From Candidatus Hydrothermota bacterium (GTDB lineage Bacteria > Hydrothermota > Hydrothermia > UBA1063): 12,952 bases of DNA. The first letter of the stretch is position 1; the number at the start of each line of letters is the position of its first letter. Below are positions 6,667 through 12,479 of the stretch, in pieces. Both the position numbers and the translations under genes were made by a program. The stretch is from contig QNDO01000020.1 of NCBI GenBank assembly GCA_003644895.1, positions 1 through 12,952 on the forward strand, read 5' to 3'. The notes under the pieces were generated by a model, which did not search any database, was not told the DNA's origin, and saw nothing but the letters and a program-made list of their open reading frames with translations.

Positions 6667-7876
6667 CCTGAACCTCCATTTCTATAATAACTAGCGTTCC
6701 TCTCCCTGGCTGACTCTTCACATAAAGTCTCCCACCATGAGCTTCTATTATTCTCCTTGTGACCGCGAGACCTATACCAAGCCCGCGAGTTTTTGTTGTA
6801 TAAAAAAAGCCCATTGCTTTTGAAAGGGTCTCCTCGTCCATCCCCTTTCCGGTATCTTTTAATTCTATTATAATCTTTTTCCCAGACCTCCTCGCGGCAA
6901 TATATACTGTACCATTGTCCTCTATAGCCTCAAAAGCATTTTTTATAAGATTGTAAAAAACCTGATTCATGAGATCTGGATCACATGGCAACACCATTTC
7001 TTTTGGAACATCCACCTCAACCTTTATGGAAGGCATGCCCAGTTCCACCTTAACAGAGTTCAGTGCTTTATTAATAATATCTCTGAGCCGGCATGACCCC
7101 TTTTTCACGGTCACAGGCCGGGCAATATCGCGGAATTGATCCACAATCCTATTCATTCTTGATATTTCATTGTCAATAATAGAAAGGTATTTTTCTTCCA
7201 CGGTTCCCATTTCTTTTAACCTGTCCAATAATAAACTTAACGTATTTAATGGATTTTTAATCTCATGGGCTACTGCAGAAGAAAGAGCTGATAGTTCTTC
7301 GAAATGCTTTCTTAAGGCCGCTTCCTCTCGGAGAGCAATTTCTCTTTTCAGGATGAGATTCTCCAATTTTACAACCAGGAAAATGGAAATTATTGCTGAA
7401 ATTATAAGAACCAGAAGAACTATTACAAAATTTTTCTTTGCTCTTCTTTCAAACTCATCCATATATTCCAAGGAGTAACCGCCAACAATGAAATAACCAT
7501 TTCTCAACTCCCTACTGAATTCCATAATCCGATGTACAGGAGTTTTTATCACACGTAGCCCCTCGATGGATTCCCTTCTGATAGGGAGAAAACCTTCATA
7601 TCTCGAATCCCAGTACACTAAGGTATCTGCCCTAAGAAGAGCCAGATAATCAAAATCTCCACTTTCCGTCAGAGAATAAAACAGAATCTTCACCTTCTTT
7701 ACATCGGGAATCTCCGTCTTGAATATCTCTCCCATTAACCCGGCTACGGAAATAACATGCCTTCGGGAAATCTCCTCCAGCTCTGAAAGCGTTCTTTTCT
7801 GATTCCAGATGTAAATGGTTCCAAAAAGAAGGAAAAGCAAAATATAAATGCATACAAGAAAATAACGTCCCTTCAC
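6659..7876 (-). CDS. Membrane sensor histidine kinase (NtrB/ZraS type), partner of the sigma-54 activator
   Basis: Numbered from the chosen GTG start, the 405-residue protein has TM1 (~5-24), an extracytoplasmic sensor region (~25-149), TM2 (~150-169), a coiled linker rich in E/R/K, and the phospho-acceptor helix AHEIKNPLN with H204. The ATPase domain has N-box N313 (NLIKNAFEA), DTGKGM (341-346), FFYTTK (357-362) and GLGIGLA (365-371). It should autophosphorylate and pass phosphate to D52 of the adjacent regulator. The GTG at 7876 overlaps the upstream TGA (GTGA) and has AAGGGGAC before it. An ATG at 7909 would add 11 residues but has no ribosome site. The sensor region matches no ligand class I can name; hints from the neighbours suggest an envelope signal. 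Confidence 0.95.
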   Translation of the reverse strand: MKGRYFLVCIYILLFLLFGTIYIWNQKRTLSELEEISRRHVISVAGLMGEIFKTEIPDVKKVKILFYSLTESGDFDYLALLRADTLVYWDSRYEGFLPIRRESIEGLRVIKTPVHRIMEFSRELRNGYFIVGGYSLEYMDEFERRAKKNFVIVLLVLIISAIISIFLVVKLENLILKREIALREEAALRKHFEELSALSSAVAHEIKNPLNTLSLLLDRLKEMGTVEEKYLSIIDNEISRMNRIVDQFRDIARPVTVKKGSCRLRDIINKALNSVKVELGMPSIKVEVDVPKEMVLPCDPDLMNQVFYNLIKNAFEAIEDNGTVYIAARRSGKKIIIELKDTGKGMDEETLSKAMGFFYTTKTRGLGIGLAVTRRIIEAHGGRLYVKSQPGRGTLVIIEMEVQDV

Positions 7877-8265
7877 CGTCCCCTTCTTCTCCTCATCCGA
7901 TCGGCACATCGCCAGAGAGGAAACCCTTCTTTATCTCTAAGATAAATATCCCTGTTCCTTGAGCGGAAGTTAATAAATCCTGCCACTATTATATGCTCCC
8001 CGTTATTTTTATTGAGAGAGCCTCTCACTTCCACAATTTCCCCTCTTCGGGGCAGCTCCTCTATATACCAGGGAGGACCCAGTATAATTTTAAATGTATC
8101 TGTATCTGCATCAACCATAAGGAATACCAGTGGTGCACCGGATCGAGGCCCTTTTTCTTCCCCTACTTTTATTATCCTTCCCTTTATTTCTATTTGATTT
8201 TCAAGATCATAGTAAAATCTTCCCTGTGGGCCTGCTAAAATTAAGGTTATAACCAGAAAAAGCAT
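7873..8265 (-). CDS. Small secreted OB-fold-like protein, paralog of the protein at 9415-9870
   Basis: The 130-residue product has a short signal peptide (MLFLVITLILAGPQG), then a compact beta-rich domain: FYYD (17-20), IEIKGRIIKV, a strand reaching LGPPW (62-66), GEIVEVRGSL, HIIVAGF, and a closing LRDKEGFPLW (109-118) followed by an Arg-rich tail ending MRRRRGR. This strand order, and the LGP and LRDxxGxPxW signatures, resemble unnamed periplasmic OB-fold proteins of anaerobic bacteria. The 151-residue protein in the neighbouring operon shares every one of these landmarks. A strong GGAGGTGG (8273-8280) lies 7 nt upstream of the ATG and overlaps the stop codon of the barrel gene. Placed just before the kinase gene, it may help sense or buffer the signal; that is inference. 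Confidence 0.85.
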   Translation of the reverse strand: MLFLVITLILAGPQGRFYYDLENQIEIKGRIIKVGEEKGPRSGAPLVFLMVDADTDTFKIILGPPWYIEELPRRGEIVEVRGSLNKNNGEHIIVAGFINFRSRNRDIYLRDKEGFPLWRCADRMRRRRGR

Positions 8266-8279
8266 AATATTTCCACCTC

Positions 8280-9353
8280 CTACATAGAGAAAGACAGAAA
8301 AAATCTAAAAGCACCCATATTGTAAATATATTTCTCCACATTAGAATCATTTTGATTGTAGAGGTAGTCCAGATTCAAATCAAGGACCCGTGAACCTACC
8401 GGAAAGCTCTTCTTTAATGCCAGGTAAAAATATTTAAGATTATCCTTTCTCAAGGCAATGGAATCTGCCGTGTATGTATTAAGATAATCTCTTGTTTCCA
8501 CCCCCAACTCCAGGTTCACTTTTATTAGGAGTGGTAAATATACAGTGGTACCCACCATGAAACCTGTGAGGTCGTATGCATAAGGATCATCGTAAATATC
8601 GGAGTCTATATATACACTACCGGATGAAGAAGGAGCTTCTCCTCCTATCAAATTTCTTCTCGTATATTGAAAATAAACACCTGCATAATCTGTGAGGCTT
8701 CTTGAGATTCTTATTCCATATCCTATCCTGTACAACGCTTCTTCAGATATTGAATAATCAACTGGGATCCGAGGCAGTCTTCTCCCTATTGCCGGCCTCA
8801 CATAGGTATCACTGTACTCTATTAACTTCACATTCTTTCTTCCCATATCCCCGAGCAATTTTACTGTTGTTCTGGTTAATGGGAAAATACTAAAATCAAG
8901 CCTCGCTATGTGTTCACTCTCTTTAAAATAATCCGCATATTCAAGATATTGGTATGTGTAGTTTGCCTTCAACATTGTTTGGTCCGTGGGGTAAATTTTC
9001 AGCTCCGGAACAAAACTGATTCTCTGATATTCGGTATATCCATCGCTATATTTAAACAGGTGCTCCACCCCGAGTTTTATGTAATTCCCCACTCCGGGGA
9101 GATCGACAAAATAGGAGACCCCCATAAGATTTTTAAAGTACGATAGAGAATCATGTTCAAAAAATTTATTGTACTGAGGACTTATAAATAGAAGAAGAGG
9201 GGAGTCACCACCCGTCTCAAGGTCTACCAGCACAGAAAATATAGCATCACCAACACCTGTACTGTCCTGAAAAATGTTGCTACTGTACTCCTGTCCTGCA
9301 GTGAGTGTAAAATTGATTGATATTATAAACGCAAGAATTATGTTTCCAATCAT
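8280..9353 (-). CDS. Predicted outer-membrane beta-barrel protein, first gene of the kinase/regulator operon
   Basis: From the ATG at 9353 the product has 357 residues: a signal peptide (MIGNIILAFIISINFTLTAGQ), then many amphipathic strands with alternating Tyr/Phe/Leu and polar residues (TMLKANYTYQYLEYADYF, YAGVYFQYTRR, LIKVNLELGVETRDYL, VLDLNLDYLY) separated by Asp/Ser/Gly turns, and an aromatic final strand (FRFFLSFSM). This is the pattern of an outer-membrane barrel, though the very last residue is Met rather than the usual Phe. I recognise no named family. An upstream TTG at 9398 would start inside the terminator hairpin and put residues before the signal peptide, so I reject it. The chosen ATG has no Shine-Dalgarno but lies 6 nt after TATAAT, so it is probably leaderless. 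The next gene's ribosome site overlaps its stop. Confidence 0.8.
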   Translation of the reverse strand: MIGNIILAFIISINFTLTAGQEYSSNIFQDSTGVGDAIFSVLVDLETGGDSPLLLFISPQYNKFFEHDSLSYFKNLMGVSYFVDLPGVGNYIKLGVEHLFKYSDGYTEYQRISFVPELKIYPTDQTMLKANYTYQYLEYADYFKESEHIARLDFSIFPLTRTTVKLLGDMGRKNVKLIEYSDTYVRPAIGRRLPRIPVDYSISEEALYRIGYGIRISRSLTDYAGVYFQYTRRNLIGGEAPSSSGSVYIDSDIYDDPYAYDLTGFMVGTTVYLPLLIKVNLELGVETRDYLNTYTADSIALRKDNLKYFYLALKKSFPVGSRVLDLNLDYLYNQNDSNVEKYIYNMGAFRFFLSFSM

Positions 9354-9359
9354 AGTATT

Positions 9360-9365
9360 ATTATA
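9360..9365 (-). promoter_or_regulatory. -10 box of a leaderless promoter for the barrel/OB-fold/kinase/regulator operon
   Basis: On the minus strand TATAAT (9360-9365) is followed by six bases (AATACT) and the ATG at 9353, placing the start point on the A of the codon. A convincing -35 is not visible; T-rich sequence from the preceding terminator occupies that place. This gives the two-component operon its own housekeeping-type transcription independent of the sigma-54 promoter upstream. Confidence 0.5.
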
Positions 9366-9382
9366 ACCCCCTTTTCCTTCAA

Positions 9383-9408
9383 GAAAAAAGGGGGGCAAAG
9401 CCCCCCTT
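9383..9408 (-). terminator. Strong intrinsic terminator after the sigma-54-driven operon
   Basis: Reading leftward, AAGGGGGGC, loop TTT and GCCCCCCTT form a perfect 9-bp stem (9400-9408 with 9388-9396), followed by a run of Ts (TTTTTTCTT). It lies 6 bp beyond the stop codon of the second OB-fold gene and ends 17 bp before the -10 box of the next operon, so it separates the two transcription units. Confidence 0.93.
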
Positions 9409-9414
9409 AATCTT

Positions 9415-9870
9415 TTATTGAGTTCCTCTTCTCTGCTTTCTGCCTAGAGAACTTCCACCTGCTCGTCTCGTGCCGCCGTTTCTGCCGCTCCATTGGGGGA
9501 ATCCATTTTCGTCTCTCAAACGGAATTGCTCTCGGGTATGCGTATTCACCATTTCTCTTGCAAGCACAAGTTTGCCTTTACCAAGAACTTCGGTATAGGA
9601 ACCGGTGATTTTAACCTCGTCGTTTATCTTAACCTTTGGAACCACATAATCTGGGCCAAGTTCAACTGTATATCTCTTTTTGTCTTTGGTCTCAACTGTA
9701 ATCTGCTTAATCAGATTTCTTCCGTTGAGTGAGGTTATATTTTTAACCTCTATTACTTTTCCTTCAATGGTCACTTCTTTGGATATATCATAGTATCTTG
9801 CTCTTGTCTGAGCATTGAGACCCGCAACCCCCAGGAATGTTATTATTGCTCCAAGTATTATGTTTCTCAT
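9415..9870 (-). CDS. Small secreted OB-fold-like protein, paralog of the protein at 7873-8265
   Basis: The 151-residue product has a clear signal peptide (MRNIILGAIITFLGVAGLNA). The mature domain runs RYYD (25-28), VTIEGKVIEV, a long strand pair, YTVELGPDY (67-75), DEVKITGSYTEVL, LVLAREMVN, then LRDENGFPQW (118-127). The tail is Gly/Arg-rich (GGTRRAGGS, GRKQRRGTQ). The landmarks match the 130-residue paralog in order and spacing, implying one duplication. No CxxCH or metal-binding cluster is present, so it is not a cytochrome; the OB-like barrel may bind a small ligand, metal complex or polymer. It is the second gene behind the sigma-54 promoter, 2 bp after the preceding stop, with GGGAGAA as ribosome site, and is followed by a strong terminator. 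Confidence 0.87.
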   Translation of the reverse strand: MRNIILGAIITFLGVAGLNAQTRARYYDISKEVTIEGKVIEVKNITSLNGRNLIKQITVETKDKKRYTVELGPDYVVPKVKINDEVKITGSYTEVLGKGKLVLAREMVNTHTREQFRLRDENGFPQWSGRNGGTRRAGGSSLGRKQRRGTQ

Positions 9871-9872
9871 CT

Positions 9873-10283
9873 TTAATTTCTCCCTCTGTATTTATTTCTC
9901 TCCATATTTGGAATCTCTGGTTTTTGACTTCTTTCTTTTCTTTCCACCTTTTTATTCTCCCTTATTCTTTTTCTGAGTTGAAGCGAATCAGGGATACCAT
10001 CTCCATCTTCGTCTCTGAGTCTTAACCTTTTCTGAAGCTGGGTTCTCACCTGGGTTGTATCACCAGCATTTTTGACTCTTACCTGATTCAACACCCTGAC
10101 CTGCATGGTATCATTACGGGTCACAGTGACCTCATGAGAGACATCAACCCTGTCATTTGACACATTTACCATCACCTCTGTGGTATCTTTTGTAACCTTT
10201 ACTTCTCTCTCCACCTCTGCCTGCTGGGCAGAGAGGAGTCCGGCCATTCCTGCTATTAGTGTTATGGTGAAGAGTTTCTTCAT
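9873..10283 (-). CDS. Secreted repeat protein with a DxDxDG loop, first gene of the sigma-54 operon
   Basis: I do not recognise a named family. The 136-residue product has a signal peptide (MKKLFTITLIAGMAGLLSA). Residues 27-80 contain three related beta-hairpin units: VKVTKDTTEV, VTVTRNDTMQV and VRVKNAGDTTQV. Residues 88-99 read LRLRDEDGDGIPD, a calcium-loop motif like those of thrombospondin type 3 or dockerin repeats. The C-terminal third is very basic and disordered-looking (RKRIRENKKVERKERSQK, ending KYRGRN). AAGGAGGTGA lies 4 nt before the ATG, and a -24/-12 promoter precedes it, giving a leader of about 20 nt. Its position suggests it is the main output of the kinase/activator pair, perhaps an envelope-protective or ligand-binding protein; that is inference. 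Confidence 0.82.
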   Translation of the reverse strand: MKKLFTITLIAGMAGLLSAQQAEVEREVKVTKDTTEVMVNVSNDRVDVSHEVTVTRNDTMQVRVLNQVRVKNAGDTTQVRTQLQKRLRLRDEDGDGIPDSLQLRKRIRENKKVERKERSQKPEIPNMERNKYRGRN

Positions 10284-10313
10284 GATCTCACCTCCTTTTC
10301 TATTGTATATTAT

Positions 10314-10330
10314 TACAATTCCGGTGCCAG
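10314..10330 (-). promoter_or_regulatory. Sigma-54 (-24/-12) promoter of the secreted-protein operon
   Basis: On the minus strand, CTGGCACCGGAATTGTA matches the YTGGCACGNNNNTTGCW consensus with exact spacing: the GG (10327-10328) is invariant and sits 12 bp from the -12 position (10315). Mismatches are C for G after TGGCAC, and T for C in the -12 GC pair. The start point would be near 10303, giving a 20-nt leader with AAGGAGGTGA. A sigma-54 activator is encoded 3.6 kb away. A weak sigma-70 alternative (TTCTGG, 17 bp, TATACA at 10304-10309) overlaps it. Confidence 0.75.
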
Positions 10331-10395
10331 AATCAGAGAAAAATCAGGATTTCCTTGTAAACCCAAGGGGAAAAGGGGGATATATACACCATTTG

Positions 10396-10413
10396 TTCGA
10401 CAATTTTGTCGAA
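10396..10413. promoter_or_regulatory. Palindromic operator, proximal (candidate activator-binding enhancer)
   Basis: TTCGACAA, two bases, TTGTCGAA: a perfect 8-bp inverted repeat. Its centre is about 102 bp upstream of the predicted sigma-54 start point, within the range where NtrC-family dimers bind. No T-run follows on the minus strand, so it is not a terminator for era. Confidence 0.65.
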
Positions 10414-10427
10414 ATTTTAAAGTGGAA

Positions 10428-10445
10428 TTGTAAGCAAATTTACAA
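10428..10445. promoter_or_regulatory. Palindromic operator, distal (candidate second activator-binding site)
   Basis: TTGTAA, six bases, TTACAA: an inverted repeat that, like the proximal one, spans 18 bp and begins TT and ends AA. Its centre is 32 bp (about three helical turns) from that of the proximal palindrome and about 134 bp from the predicted start point. It is weaker and more AT-rich, so on its own it could be chance; the spacing raises its weight. Confidence 0.45.
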
Positions 10446-10455
10446 AATCTGTCTT

Positions 10456-11370
10456 TTAATACCCGATCTCTCTAATAAATCTTAAATTTTTTCTCCATTT
10501 TTCTGAAACCTTTACCCACAGCTCAAGGTGAACAGGTCTTCCGAGAAACAGTTCTATTTCCCTCCTTGCATGTATACCCAGTCTCTTTATCGCCTGCCCT
10601 CCTTTCCCGATAATTATAGCCTTCTGTGAAGGCCTTTCCACATGAATTGTAGCCCTTATATAATCTTTTCCACCATGTTTCTCCGATTTTTCTATAAATT
10701 CCTCAATTTCCACAGCAGTAGTATAGGGTATTTCTTCTCCGTAAAATTGGAAAACCTTTTCCCTCAGAATTTCCTGGACCACAAACCTTTCCGGTCTATC
10801 CGTGATCATGTCTTCAGGATAAAAGGGCTCTCCCTCTGGAAGGTATTCTATTATGGCCTTAAGAAGCTCATCAAAATTGATGGCTTTCAAGATACTCACG
10901 GGTATAATTTCTTTAAATTCATACAGCTTAGAATATTCGTCTATGATGGGTAACAGCTCCGGCTTTCTCACCAGATCGACCTTATTTATAGCCAGTATGG
11001 CTGGCTTTTCCCTCTCCTTTATTTCTTCCACAATGTGGATGTCTATGTCCTCTGGCGGATAAGGTTCTGTCATCATAAGGATCAGGTCTGCTTCTTCTAG
11101 GGCTTCCATTGCTCTTCTGACCATCCACCTATCCAATTCATGTTTTGGCCTATCCATAATACCCGGTGTATCCAGAAATAGTATCTGGTAATTCCTACCG
11201 GTCAGTATTCCCAGTATCTTATGTCTGGTGGTCTGTGGTTTTGGGCTGATAGCTGCAAGTTTGAAATTCAGTACTGAGTTCATGAATGTGGATTTACCTA
11301 CATTGGGTTTTCCTATTATCCCCACATAGCCTGACTTAAATCCTCTCCCTTTTTCTAATTCCAATTTCAA
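10456..11370 (-). CDS. era: GTPase Era
   Basis: This 304-residue GTPase binds the 3' end of 16S rRNA and acts in small-subunit maturation at the membrane. The GTPase domain has G1 GKPNVGKS (20-27), switch I QTTRHKI (46-52), G3 DTPG (67-70), G4 NKVD (129-132) and G5 SILKA (159-163, where SALKG is usual). The C-terminal KH domain has IIIGKGGQAIKRLG (252-265) and ARREIE. The length is normal. The start is a TTG at 11370 preceded by AGGAGG (11375-11380) at 4 nt; an in-frame TTG at 11364 is an alternative at 10 nt. It overlaps the 3' end of the barrel gene by 35 bp, so the two are co-transcribed. The sigma-54 enhancer palindromes lie just past its stop. Confidence 0.97.
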   Translation of the reverse strand: MKLELEKGRGFKSGYVGIIGKPNVGKSTFMNSVLNFKLAAISPKPQTTRHKILGILTGRNYQILFLDTPGIMDRPKHELDRWMVRRAMEALEEADLILMMTEPYPPEDIDIHIVEEIKEREKPAILAINKVDLVRKPELLPIIDEYSKLYEFKEIIPVSILKAINFDELLKAIIEYLPEGEPFYPEDMITDRPERFVVQEILREKVFQFYGEEIPYTTAVEIEEFIEKSEKHGGKDYIRATIHVERPSQKAIIIGKGGQAIKRLGIHARREIELFLGRPVHLELWVKVSEKWRKNLRFIREIGY

Positions 11371-12478
11371 AATACCTCCTTTTTATCATTAGTCCAGGAA
11401 AAATTTCATCCCTGGAATTGAATATATTGTTAACCCGCAAAAAACATTCTAACTTAGCCTTTAATTTTAAACCAAGGGAAACATCGCTCCACAATGCACT
11501 TTTACCATGGAATAAATAGTGCAAATAATAAGAGAATTCGAAATTCTTGAAAGCTACCTTATACCCTAAATATCCCTTTTCCTGGAAAATGTTTATATCA
11601 GAAAAAACCCTTGTATAATTTAAAAAGACACGCTCTGAACGTAAGCCAACATCTAATCTCTTTTCTTTCGTATCTCTGAATTTCGAAAGATACAAACTTA
11701 TAGGGTCGGGCCTGTAAATCTCGTCGAAGATATTTCTGGTAAATTGCAGGTAAAATCCCTTATAACCCAGAGTGATACCTTCCACCTTTTTCTTTGATCT
11801 TATCCGTAAAGGAAGAGAGTCGGCTAAGAAATAATCAAATTTCTCGATATCACCGAGGAAAATCTTTCTATCCCTCAAGATCTTGAGGAAAAACCCCCTG
11901 TATAGATAATAAAATTTTAAGGCGGGATAAAAATCTTCTCTTAATTTAATAAGGAAAAACCCGTTTTCCCAGAGGAATCCCCCTCCAAATGCATTATAGA
12001 AAATTGGATTGGTTTCTACAAAAAGCACTGTATTTCCGGTCCTGTAACCAATCTGCACATCTCCTCCATGCAAAATTTCCCTCTTGCCATGTATGTAGTC
12101 CACGCTGTTCTTCAGTTCACCGGATATAAAACCTCCCCCACCTTCAAAATAAAACAGAATAGAATCTTTGAGCGTTATAAAACGACCCACTTCTTTCTCT
12201 TCTAAACCAAGAGACACAGGTCCCTCATAAGTTAAGGCACTCCTCCACGTGCTAACTCCATGGAAAAGGTGTTTTTCTCTAGAAACTTGCAATTCTCTAA
12301 AATCAAATTCCATCCTGAAAGGATAAAAAAGCCCAAGGGCAAATCTATCCAGTCCCTCCTCTGGAACATATCTCAAGTCTTCAGGTCTGGGTCTGAATTT
12401 ATAAAGTGGAGAATAAATACTATCCGGTATAGGGAAAGGAACACTATTTAAAAGCATAAAAACAAGTAAGATTAACAT
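11336..12478 (-). CDS. Predicted outer-membrane beta-barrel protein
   Basis: From the ATG at 12478 the product has 380 residues. A signal peptide (MLILLVFMLLNSVPFP) is followed by beta-strand-rich sequence with alternating aromatic and polar residues (ILFYFEGGGGF, FFLIKLREDFYPALKFYYLY, ISLYLSKFRD, FEFSYYLHYLF). The C-terminal LRVNNIFNSRDEIFPG and RRYFEIGIR resemble the last strands of TonB-dependent-receptor-type barrels, but there is no plug domain and the protein is short, so it is not a complete receptor. I chose this start because it is the Met directly before the signal peptide, one base after the permease gene's TAG, with GGTGGAG upstream; an ATG at 12511 would add 11 residues and lacks a site. 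Position after an LptF/LptG gene hints at a role in outer-membrane assembly, which is inference. Confidence 0.8.
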   Translation of the reverse strand: MLILLVFMLLNSVPFPIPDSIYSPLYKFRPRPEDLRYVPEEGLDRFALGLFYPFRMEFDFRELQVSREKHLFHGVSTWRSALTYEGPVSLGLEEKEVGRFITLKDSILFYFEGGGGFISGELKNSVDYIHGKREILHGGDVQIGYRTGNTVLFVETNPIFYNAFGGGFLWENGFFLIKLREDFYPALKFYYLYRGFFLKILRDRKIFLGDIEKFDYFLADSLPLRIRSKKKVEGITLGYKGFYLQFTRNIFDEIYRPDPISLYLSKFRDTKEKRLDVGLRSERVFLNYTRVFSDINIFQEKGYLGYKVAFKNFEFSYYLHYLFHGKSALWSDVSLGLKLKAKLECFLRVNNIFNSRDEIFPGLMIKRRYFEIGIRKRERI

Positions 12479-12479
12479 C

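Noticed and set aside
7170..7478. Plus-strand reading frame of 102 codons inside the histidine kinase gene
   Set aside because: It is antisense to a well-supported gene, lacks a ribosome site and has no recognisable domain. The same holds for frames at 873-1169, 6217-6504 and 10642-10953.
7877..7909. ATG start for the histidine kinase 11 codons upstream
   Set aside because: No Shine-Dalgarno precedes it, and the GTG at 7876 overlaps the upstream stop as GTGA with a purine-rich site in front.
9354..9398. Longer barrel reading frame starting at a TTG (9398)
   Set aside because: It would begin inside the terminator hairpin, lacks a ribosome site and places 15 residues before a clean signal peptide. 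The ATG at 9353 fits better.
10304..10332. Sigma-70 promoter (TTCTGG, 17 bp, TATACA) for the secreted-protein operon
   Set aside because: The -35 is poor and the resulting leader would almost begin at the Shine-Dalgarno. The overlapping -24/-12 match is stronger. Kept as an alternative to test.
10396..10413. Palindrome as a rho-independent terminator for era
   Set aside because: The minus-strand sequence after it is CAAATGG, not a T-run, and only 2 bases separate the arms. Its position and the second palindrome fit an operator better.
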